This document shows, piece by piece, positions 45,266 to 55,016 of a stretch of 64,000 nucleotides of DNA. This DNA comes from Sinohyriopsis cumingii. Taxonomy: Eukaryota; Mollusca; Bivalvia; Unionida; Unionidae. The translations under genes were made by a program, and so were the position numbers. The DNA is taken from the NCBI GenBank assembly GCA_028554795.2, contig CM068832.1, forward strand, positions 87,571,011 through 87,635,010. Reading direction: 5' to 3'. Within the stretch, counting starts at the first letter, position 1; every line of letters starts with the position of its first letter. The notes under the pieces are model-generated. The model ran no database searches. It was given only the letters and a program-made list of their open reading frames with translations, and was not told the DNA's origin.

Positions 45266-47156
45266 AGTTGCAAGCATATAACCAAATCCTTCTGAATAGT
45301 GCTCGTGCAGTTCTTCCACAGGACAATATTTGTTAGTAGCAAAGTCCCACTGACGTATTGATGACTGTGATATATTTCAAAACTGCATATTGAACTTTCT
45401 GAACATAGCGAAACAATATAATGCTAAAGGATAGCAGCGCATACTTGTCATATTTATTCTAGAGGTGTCACCCATCAATTTAACAGTTTGAACAGAAATA
45501 GTATATATGATGTTGAGAGTTAAAAGGCCGAAGTGTAAAAGACTTGCCAATTCATTTAGCAGTCTATGAAAGAAAGTTTTTTGTTATCACTTTTCTTCTT
45601 CAGGATTATATAAATGAAAATAAAGTTTGGCTGTACCTTGTCTCACTTAATGCAGAAGGTTTAAATTTAGGTTGATATTTTCAGTGTTCTAAGACTTCTA
45701 ATTTGCCATACAAAAAGGCCATTCTACGTAATACTAACAGTCGATAGTGTATAGCCAATAGTCAAAAATTGTCGTAATATACTTATTTTAATACATAACA
45801 TCAATAGTAATGTACTGCGAGCTTAATGAAATCATGCATGATGATATGAAAAAGACAAAAGCAATTGCACAAATTATGTTAATTGTTATGTTTAAACTGG
45901 TGGTCTGCAGTTTTATATTTTGCATAAAGTTCAATTTTTAATGACAGTGAATTTCCTAGGTTTATATCCTAGGTAATATCAAAATAACCTTTAATTAACT
46001 TCATATTGTTATATGATTGATGTAATTTTGGTTATGGAGTATACTGCTTTGCCTTACTTCATGTGTGAATCTGTCAAACATTGCTAGCACTACTTTGTCA
46101 CTTTCACTTTCCGGACTTCAAATCTAAATTGTAAAAACAATCAAGTTATGTTTTCATTCTATATACTTTATTGTAGTATAGAGGTATGATATTATTATGT
46201 CCATTACGCATTTTGCAACTTCACCTTATATCTGTCACTGTGTTAGAAGTATAATATTTGTGGAGAGCCACCTTTAGAATGGATAATATCCATTGTCATG
46301 GAGAAATTAATCTATTTAATAATGTTTAATTTGATGTTAACATACCTGATAGAGAACAAATAGTTGATTTTATATTCAGTCGATCCTCATTATTGTGGAC
46401 ATTGGTTGACAAACTATGGTGTTGTTATAATAATGTTAACATTATCAGGTGATCTGAACTTAATCATTAACATCAAAAACTGGGATCGAGTGATCCAATG
46501 ATGGATTGGTAGATTGATGGATGTAAGGATAGATCGAAAAATGGATAGATGGATTTGGATAGATACATATATAGTATATATCATGGTATTTAAGTGTCAT
46601 TAAATTTAGAAAAAAATAATCGTAACATAAAATTAACCGAAGTTTAGGAAATAGTCTATCATGTGATTATTTAATCTTCAATATGATCAATAAATCAATC
46701 ATTCATTCTCATTACGGATGGCCCATTTTTATTACACTTGGCCCCTTTTCATACTGTTAGATTTTTTTTTGTAAAACACAAAATGATGGCACACACGATG
46801 TGGCTTATGAAGAACCAACATTATGAAGAAGGGAAATATAACCAAATGAAAAGTTTACCGGTTACATTTTCCCCGCTTCTGTTGTCTTCTTTTTTGCATA
46901 ATAATTAATTTGGTATATGCTTTTTTTTTAATAAAGCACTTTAAAAACTATCTTTTAAAATTTGCCTGAAAAGTGTACCACAGTATTTAATAAGATAAAT
47001 GAATGCTGTATTTTGGGAATATAATGGTTTGCACAGTGATTATCTAACGAGTTTAAACAAGTGATACTTAAGTTATGGTAAATGTCATTTAGCTTGATTT
47101 GAACAACTGATACTTGTTTTCTATTTTAATACTCTGCTAATTGTTTTATATTTAAG
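45266..47156. other. No gene recognised; GATG-type simple repeat
   Basis: Apart from a degenerate GATG/GATA simple repeat at 46490-46563, I see nothing. Upstream exons of the ZnT-like gene would be expected here if it were whole, but I could not find its membrane-segment exons. Confidence 0.45.
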
Positions 47157-47281
47157 GTGCTCCACGAGATATTGACTACCAAGCCTTGAAACAATGTTTG
47201 CATGAAATATCAGGCGTTAAAAGTGTTCATAGTCTCTGTGTCTGGTCATGGACAATATACAACAACATTCTGAGTGTTTAA
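47157..47281 (+). pseudogene. ZnT (SLC30) zinc transporter, penultimate exon
   Basis: After the acceptor TTTATATTTAAG, a frame completing GGT reads GAPRDIDYQALKQCLHEISG, then VKSVHSLCVWSWTI and NNILSV. This is the start of the cytosolic C-terminal domain of SLC30A2/3/4/8-type transporters, which move Zn2+ out of the cytosol. The exon should continue past LSV with histidine and a few residues to a donor. Instead there is TAA at 47279-47281, and the nearby GGAATAAGTA looks like a donor with GT changed to AT. Together with the frameshift in the next exon, this suggests a pseudogene or a truncated 3' duplicate. Confidence 0.7.
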
Positions 47282-49931
47282 CGAGGAATAAGTACGCTGC
47301 TGTTTTATTCTATTATTCTTTTGTAAGCTCGCATTTCACGTTTTTATAAAAAAAAAAATATATTCCTGAATATGTTGTTGTTATAATTCATTTTGATGAT
47401 TGCATTTCTTATTGCTATTATGACTGAGTTGTATGTATGTTGTTTGTGTTATTACGAATCATTTGTATGCGTGCATGTCATTATAACATGTTTACATTCT
47501 TGTATTCCTTATTGCTAGTTTAACTCATTGACTTGCTTTATGTTTGTGTTGCTATTATAACTGATTTTTTATTCTTGCAGTTCTTCTTATTATTAATCAT
47601 GTGTATGCTAATGGATCTTGTTGAATGCTATACCTAATTAAGTATTTTTTGTAAAATGAAAATTTAGGAACTATTCAAACTAATAAGATATATCCAAAAT
47701 TCGGTATAGACCCAGAAACATATACGTACCCCTAACCCTGGAACAGGTATGTACCACTAACCCTGGAATATACGCCTACAAATACATGCCAAAAGTGTTT
47801 TCATTCGAGTCAACCATTCATCATTTACTGTTTGTTTTAGGTGTGTTCAGTTTTAATTTAAAGTATTCACTGATATTACAAAACTTTGAATATTTTCTGA
47901 TGAAGTCCCTATTTGGGGATTATTGTGAACTAGTTCATGGACAGATTGGATAATACATGTGTAGCTCATCAAGACTGTCGGTACATTAGCACATTCAAGA
48001 CAACTGGTATGTTGGCACATTCAGAATTTGAATTTATTCTAAACACCACTGAAATTCATTTAGAATACTCTGTAGTTTTGGACTTGTTTTAGAATATTTA
48101 GGACTATTTGAGATTTAATTTGTAACACTGAAATTCCTTTTAAATTTTCACTTTGTATTCTAGGGAAATAAGTTATTTGCTGAAGTTTGCAAAAGTCAGT
48201 TGTTTTAACTCTTTTTTGTTATTTAGTTTAAGACCGTATAGTCCTACCAGTATAAATATTTGAGGGTCAGAATATACCATTTTTTAAATTACATGGTATT
48301 ATTGTGCATTCCTGGTACTTTTTGGGCACCATACTGATGATGATATGGTAGGGTACATTCTTCTGTAATTAGTTATTTGCTATAAGAATTGATGTCGGCA
48401 AACAACATGACCTTGATATTGTATGACATACATAACATGACAGTAGACCATTGCACAAAATGACTTATTGTGGTATTTTTAATCAGCGTTGTGTGAACTT
48501 TCATTTCATGGGCCATATTGATTTTAATTGTTATACATTAGTCTGGTACACATATATGTGTACAGGAATGGATCGTAAGTGATTAGTTATTACATGCTAT
48601 TTTGCTTATACATTGTGAAATTGTCTGTTGTTAAGAAAATCTTTTTATTTCCTAGACTAAGTGATCATAAATTTCATTAACTCTACTTGTAAATAGTTCA
48701 TTCACAGCATAACAAATGAGGACGTGACATCACTCCAAATGATACAGATGCCCAAATTTTGTACAAATACATCATTCACAAGCACTTAAATGATTGCGAT
48801 GAAAAGCCTAATATAATGGTTTTCAGAGAACTTTGGCATGATGCATCGTTGCAGTAAAATACTCTCACTGTTAAATTGATATATTTAACTGAATTCTGTA
48901 GTTTTACTGATATTTCCATATAAACTTGGACGAAACCATTGCAGTACGCAAACTCGTATATGATATACTGTTGACAGATAAAATAAGGCAATATTAGGAT
49001 CACTGAGTTTCAATGAATAATGGAGTAATTTTCACAGAATTAATACATACATTGATTTGGCAAACTGCAAATGGCTATATGTGCAGACTAGACTTTGAGA
49101 CATTATTGATGATCATACCTATAGCTACATTCGTTATTCATGGTAAATTGGTTTGTTATAATACAACATTGTCTCTCATTTTCTGAGATGGGTAACATTA
49201 TGAAGGCTGCATTTAAATCAGAACTTGCGTAAACTTGCTACACCAATTATATGGCATTTATTTGCAACTAAAACATCAAAGCAGAAATCACTTACATTCA
49301 TTTGTTTTGTGATATAACCACAGATCCACTAATGATCATGAACTTGCATAGGCCAATTTTATAAATAGTGGTTGTTTGAGAAACTGTCAGGGATAGCTTA
49401 GGTTATAGAAGATATGCCATTGCAGAAAATGACTAATGGATTGTTATGGTTTAAGGAAAATTATATATTTATCAAACTTACGTTTACCATCCAGATTTAA
49501 CAAATAGACCATTTATGCGTGAAAAGATTAAACATCGTTCGATGTTGTTAGCATTTGACAGTTCTATATTTATGAGTCATAGGAGTTTATCACATTGAGT
49601 GTTTTACTCTCATTTTAAATACCAGATATCACAACACACTTTATACACCTTGCAATATGGACATGCTACATGGGATCGTCACATCTGCTACATACCTTGA
49701 ACTGATGTGTTAAATGAAATAAGCTTTTTGATGAAATGTATTCTCATAAGATCTGCATTCATGTGCACATTTTGAATATTGTAGCATGTTATTAGTTTGT
49801 ACGTGTATGTAGATTAAAAATACTTTATCAATATTATCATAATTACATTTGTTTATTTACTTAGCAAATGGTTTTGGCGTTAGCTAAGAATATATGTCCT
49901 TAATTTAAAACTTTGTTTTTATTTCTTTTAG
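47282..49931. other. Intron-sized gap between ZnT-like exons
   Basis: AT-rich sequence with no additional exon, RNA or mobile element recognised. Vertebrate ZnT2/8 genes also place the last two coding exons either side of an intron at this point. Confidence 0.5.
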
Positions 49932-50120
49932 ATCGAGAAGTGAATCGCAAGAAAATGTTAGATATGACAACGCTCTGCATAGTCACTACAAGTTCTGCGT
50001 ACGACAATCCAAGTTGAAGACTGCAACACAGATTTCATGACCTCTTGTGTGGATTGTACGGCTGGTTTATTCAGGTCTTTGATTCGACATTTTGTAGAGC
50101 ATTATGTACTAGTGACATGA
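49932..50120 (+). pseudogene. ZnT (SLC30) zinc transporter, last exon, frameshifted
   Basis: The acceptor TTCTTTTAG ends at 49931. One frame reads SRSESQENVRYDNALHSHYK then FCV. A one-base change near 49999 moves the signal to the next frame, which reads TTIQVEDCNTDFMTSCVDC and runs to TGA at 50118-50120. The TIQVE strand followed by paired cysteines is the end of the ZnT C-terminal domain. The frame break supports pseudogene status unless it is an assembly error. Confidence 0.68.
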
Positions 50121-50710
50121 CAATTATTAATGTCTCTGTTGGCTGCAAAAGAGTCCAGAAAACTACATTTTTTATTGTACTTGTATTATTTATTAGACAG
50201 AACTATGTCAGTTTCCCCATCATCATTATTATAGATACTCATTGGCATTGGTAATGTTATTGTTTTTCATGAGTCTACACTACACAGATTTTTGTACATT
50301 TTGATCATACAATTCCATTTGCATCATTTTATTTTCAAGAGTGTCACGTATTGTCTGTTTCGTGGATATTGATGATTTATTTTCACTCTCCAGTAAGTTA
50401 TACATTTTCATTTTGATAATCCATATTTATTTCAATGATCCGCAAAGGTTAGATACCTCAAAGCATCCAGCAAAACTGCATATTGTGGATCTGTGTGGGC
50501 ATAAGGACGATACATATGATGTGGGTATTATTATAGTTTACGGTCTGAGTTATTCAAGACCCACTGGTTTGCTTTTGAAACGTGAAAATACAATTTGACC
50601 AATCATTGATGAGGTATGCTTGAGTTATACAGTAATTGAAAAGTAAAGCGTCAGCATTGCAATTGCATCATATGGCTTTGTGGAGCTTGTTTTGTTATCC
50701 ATCAAAATGA

Positions 50711-50940
50711 GGAATGATGGAACGAAAAACAATACAATATCTTTTATCGAAACCTGCTAGAGATGACTGATATACATAAGTGCAATCTCCTTTATCCAAA
50801 CAAAAGGAAATACAGTACAGTCTCATTCATCCAGACTTGTTAGGAATGATGAAAATATATACAGTGTAATATCATTTAACCAAACATGCTAGGAATTATG
50901 GAAATAAATACAATACATTCTCCTTTATCCAAACATGCCA
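50711..50940. repeat. Degenerate ~50-bp tandem repeat, 4-5 units
   Basis: The phrase GGAATGATGGAAATAAATAC, then CAATCTCCTTTATCCAAAC and ATGC, recurs with variation. The repeated TTTATCCAAAC resembles pogo-type subterminal motifs, so this may be a degenerate transposon end. Confidence 0.6.
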
Positions 50941-51667
50941 CAAAAAAACAACAAGTATATATTGGATAATGCATAGGTACGTTATGTAAAGTTTTGTGTC
51001 TGTATTAAATGTCTAAAAAAATATGTTGTTTTTGTTTTGTATGATTAAAAACATTGTACAATTGTAGCATGCATAGTCAAACTTCTTAAGTGCTATTCAT
51101 TCTTTGAGGTAAAGTTTCCATAATCAAACAACAGTATGTTGGTCAGACATTGATCCACCTTCTTAAAATAGATGGGGGAAACGGCTGTCATGCTGCACAC
51201 ATTTACCAACACTATTTACATGTTGACAGTGACATAAAATATATTGAATAAACAACCAGGCATGTGCTTGATATTTATTGTTGATACACATTTAATTTAA
51301 TAAAGAGAACATCATACTTATTAACTTAACTAAACTGCATTCCACATCATTGATGACATAAGCTTAGCGAATATTGTAAAGCTAGGATATAGTATCTTTC
51401 TAAACTTAGTCAGAAAATTGGATCTGATATGCAGATGTATTCACTCAGGGAACGCAACTAATCTGACTTTTTACCACTGCACAATAACCATTAGCTCCCA
51501 TGTTCACCTATATATCTGTATCGATGCTCCAGATAAAAAAACACACTTAGAGTCTTTGTTTCTGACCTAAAATCTTCAGACTCTAATGAATAATTTTGTA
51601 TGATTGTTTTTTTCTTTTCTTCAGATGATACAATTTTCAATGTAAAATATAATAGAACCCTGCTGAC

Positions 51668-52108
51668 TTGTGAACATCGTTAAGGTGCACTATAGGCTGA
51701 CGCAAATGCAGAGACTTCAGGAAGGCGTAAAATATGGATCCATGCAAACTCATAGATTGTATGAAGGTGTAATATCGATTCATGTATATTCATATATTTT
51801 ATATAGGTGTACTATCGATCCCTGTGCATGGATAGACTTTATGAACGTGTTTTATTGATACATGTGAATTCATTGACTTTGTGAAGATGTAATGTAAACC
51901 AATGTGAATGCTAGACTGTACGAAGGTATATTATCGATCCATGTAAATGCATTTATTCTATTAAGGTATAATAAAGATCGATGCAAAAACATATTAAGGT
52001 GCAATATAGATCGATTCAAATGTGTAGACTTCATTAAGGTGCAATATACTAATCTTGCAAAAGCATAGACTTACTAGAGCGTGAAATGTAGATCCAATCA
52101 AAGTATAT
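51668..52108. repeat. Degenerate ~47-bp minisatellite, ~9 units
   Basis: A consensus-like phrase GATCCATGTAAATTCATAG followed by ACTTTATGAAGGTGTAATAT recurs across 440 bp with many substitutions. The last unit stops at the first base of the 2.9-kb array. The 62-codon frame at 51670-51858 is part of this repeat. Confidence 0.75.
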
Positions 52109-52572
52109 GGTATAACGGTACCAATTGCGCAAGTCCAGGTGGGCGGAGCTTAAGGTGTATGGAACATTGTATTCAGAATTAAAGAACAACTCTAGCTGTG
52201 ATTGGTGCATTATGTAAGAGTTGTACTTTCTGTTTGGCTTAAAAAAAATGTTGAGCCTCTTGGCAACATGTGAGTTTGTGTTGATTTCTATCTAGATCAT
52301 ATTTTGTATTTTTTATGATTTTTTTAAAATATGGTACACATGGCTGAAAATGTGCTTGTTGTGACTAGATAACTCTAACCACTGTCTAGTTCCAGTAGAG
52401 TTATCTCTCTTAAATGCAATGGAGTACCTGGTTATGTCATTGTCAAATTGACAATCTAGCATTGTTCTATATGGCAGTGTGTGACATGCATGCCCAGGTA
52501 GGACAGAAAGTATATTTATTTCACAGAACATTAGCATTGAGGTATATGGAGAAACAATTGGTACCGTGATAC
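52109..52572. repeat. 19-bp inverted motif pair at unit start
   Basis: GGTATAACGGTACCAATTG (52109-52127) recurs inverted as CAATTGGTACCGTGATACC (52554-52572), 18 of 19 positions complementary. Both are present in every unit. A GC-box-like GTGGGCGG lies just inside the left motif (about 52138) and an inverted CCAAT box (GATTGGT) at about 52199, so the left part could be a promoter. No similarity extends beyond the 19 bp. Confidence 0.7.
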
Positions 52573-52630
52573 CTAAAGGAAAGAATAGCCTCACAGTGTA
52601 TCCATAGAAACGCATACATGTGGGCGGCAT
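52313..52630 (-). CDS. Hypothetical 105-codon antisense frame, array unit 1
   Basis: Minus-strand ORF starting MPPTCMRFYGYTVRLFFPLG, divergent from and 34 bp away from the plus-strand ORF at 52665. It recurs at 55221-55538, 58130-58447 and 61041-61358. Two amino-acid changes occur in unit 4 (Thr to Ile, Glu to Lys), against none in the plus ORF of that unit, weakly favouring the plus ORF as the real one. No domain recognised. Confidence 0.2.
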   Translation of the reverse strand: MPPTCMRFYGYTVRLFFPLGITVPIVSPYTSMLMFCEINILSVLPGHACHTLPYRTMLDCQFDNDITRYSIAFKRDNSTGTRQWLELSSHNKHIFSHVYHILKKS

Positions 52631-52664
52631 TTATCAACTATACTAGTTTGATGTAGGAAAACAA

Positions 52665-52985
52665 ATGTGTGCTGAACAGTTTTGGTCAAATATTGAAAGT
52701 TCTTTAAGAATAAAATGTATGAAATCTTCAGAAAATAGCAAAGGTTGGCTTTGGATGGGGACTTTTGATAACTATAGCTATGATAGATATAGACTTGTGT
52801 TACCTGATGCCTTTATGTATGTGCTGTTACCTCCTAGATTGGAATGCATGCAACAAAATAAGTTATGGAAACATAATATAGTTGATTTTGGCCAAATATT
52901 GGCTATTTTACCTGCAAAAGATGAAAAATCATGTGTACAAAAACAGCTATCTTGTTCTTGTAAGGCATGCCATAAACCAGGATAG
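52665..52985 (+). CDS. Hypothetical 106-residue protein, array unit 1
   Basis: Uninterrupted ORF from ATG to TAG present at the same place in all four units. It starts MCAEQFWSNIESSL, has an aromatic stretch GWLWMGTFDNYSYDRYRL, a hydrophobic AFMYVLLPP, and a C-terminus with four spaced cysteines (CVQKQLSCSCKACHKPG). No signal peptide or known domain was recognised. A 105-codon frame lies on the opposite strand just upstream (52313-52630). Copies differ too little to test coding constraint. It may be an exon or the remnant of a mobile-element gene. Confidence 0.4.
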   Translation: MCAEQFWSNIESSLRIKCMKSSENSKGWLWMGTFDNYSYDRYRLVLPDAFMYVLLPPRLECMQQNKLWKHNIVDFGQILAILPAKDEKSCVQKQLSCSCKACHKPG

Positions 52986-54052
52986 AGAACACTCTAAGTA
53001 CACTTGTAGAGAGATCACTTGTACCATGTGGGATGTTCTGGCATGAGTAATTTTTAGGTAATTTATTAAGGATATGGTATTCCTTCACACTTTGATTTGA
53101 ATCGTCCTGCTGTAATTGTCCTTTTTTTTTTTACACTTTCCTGCTTTGAAATTGTTCATGTAGTTAGTTCAGTTCTCTTGCATTCCCTTTTGTTGAAGTA
53201 GCAGTGAATACCAACAAACAAGAACAGTTTCCTTAAGTCATCATTTCCCATTGGCACTTGTATAAGCCCAATTATAATCTACTATTGACTTTCAATTAAT
53301 CCTATTTCTTTCTGTCAAGCTGCTCTTGTGGAATTTCCATGTTTGGTCCAACATTACAGAATGATAACCATTTTAGTCACACAGTGCGTATTCATTCCAT
53401 TCAAATCCACACTGTTCTTGAAACTTTGCATCCCATCGCAAGAATCCAAATTGGCATGAGATGATATCTGCATGGTTATGGAAGGCTGCACTCTACATGC
53501 CGGCATTGTAGAAAATATGAACTATGTGATATGAAAGAGCTGCGTCATCTTAGAAATTAAAATTACATGACTCTTGAGGTCTCTACTAAATATAGGAGTC
53601 TAAATGTTAGGTTCTCACTTTATCAGTAATGTATTTTGAGATAATTTAATTGCAATGAAGTTAATACAGGTTGTTGATGAACTCATCTATATTACATGGA
53701 TACTGTATTAGAGGTTACCACACCTTATGTATATCATTCAGTTATCTCCCTTACACCAGTCATAACATTTCAAGGAAATAAAATCTCACATTTTCAGTGA
53801 CTGGTTATGAAAATAAAGAGAAGATATGTGAAGTATTATATTAGCCCTCAATCTTGATGCAAATGTAAGTAGAAGCAGTTTAATAATTTCTCACAGTAAA
53901 GTTTACAAGTTTAAAAACTGATAAGGTATGTTCTGCTTGGATCTGAGATAAGTTTATCTCTATCTTATGCTAATTATTATTAAATTCTAATGTAGAAGAA
54001 ATATACTTTATATGTATTTATATTATCTAAATTATTCACCCTTTTATATTAG

Positions 54053-54668
54053 ATGGAAATGAACACAACTTCACTTGAAATGTGGGTACCTGTAAAGGAT
54101 GTTATAGCACAGTTGCCTTTGGGCTGTCCTTGGACCTGTTGGGCCCTGCCCCATATATTTGTCCAAGGTAAGGTCATCAAACTTTCACTTCTCATTTCTC
54201 GCATTGCTGATTTTGCCTCCTTTAATTCCTTTATCATAAGCTACCTCTCCCTTTTAGATAAACACATTCCTCCTGTTTTTAACTCCATTTGATGTGCTAT
54301 ACTTAGTGTTTATATTTGGCATTTTTCTGTATTTTATTCCCCTAATTTCACCCCCCCCCCATCCAACATAACCACTTATAAGCTGTGATTTACTATATCT
54401 GGTGACTGATTGGCTTATTGAAACAATTTTATTCACATTACAAAGGAGGAAAGCTTACTATTTGTGTTACAATGAGGATGGGTAGGTGGACCTTTGTGTG
54501 AGGACTGGTGGTTAGTGACCTCTTGTATCTGCAGATAGTGTAAAGTGGTCAAAGCTTATACTTTATAATAAGATTGGGTCATGTCCACTGGTCTCTGATG
54601 TTAAGTTCTGCACCTACCAAACAAATATAAATTCCTTTCTTTTAGGTGAATTGTACATTTTGAAGTAG
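54053..54668 (+). other. Exon-like pair with splice sites, array unit 1
   Basis: A 115-bp open stretch (54053-54167) follows acceptor TTTTATATTAG and precedes donor GTAAGG. It reads MEMNTTSLEMWVPVKDVIAQ, then LPLGCPWTCWALP. A second acceptor TTTCTTTTAG at 54645 leads, in the matching phase, to GELYILK and TAG (54666-54668). This would be the 3' end of a spliced gene repeated in every unit (first exons at 56960, 59869 and 62780). Upstream exons and the protein family are unknown. Confidence 0.35.
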
Positions 54669-55016
54669 GACAGGTACATACTATTTGGTACATTGACCTT
54701 TGACCTAGTTATTACATAATATGACATAATGTGATTTATCCCATATCACCTATGTGAAGTTCAATAAGTGCTGATATGAATAAGATACAACTCATAGTTG
54801 AAAGAATTCATTTTATTTCTAAAGATGATTTTGATGGTGAAGCAAAAGTATGAAAACAATAGTTCAAACAGCTCAATGACATTTCTATACACATTCACAT
54901 AAGACATAGGCTAGTACCTCATCAAATTGTTTTTCACAAGTGAGACTAAGTATATTTGTTACTTATACAGTCCCGAACTATTTCACAGGTTATTGGAAAA
55001 ATTAAGGTTTGCTATA

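Larger units (their letters stand above)
52109..55016 (+). repeat. Array unit 1 (left edge copy)
   Basis: The most divergent copy. It alone has G in TTGATTTCTATC, GATGCC (Asp) instead of AATGCC (Asn) in the ORF, TATCAACTA instead of TATGAACTA, and CAGGTTATTGG at its end. Edge copies escaping homogenisation behave like this. Confidence 0.95.

Noticed and set aside
45036..45266. 76-codon plus-strand protein similar to the minus-strand frame at 42361-42588
   Set aside because: The similarity comes from two copies of one SINE, not from a gene.
54049..54237. Minus-strand 62-codon frame opposite the exon-like block
   Set aside because: It overlaps the exon-like block on the other strand, has no domain and shows a residue change between units; treated as a shadow.
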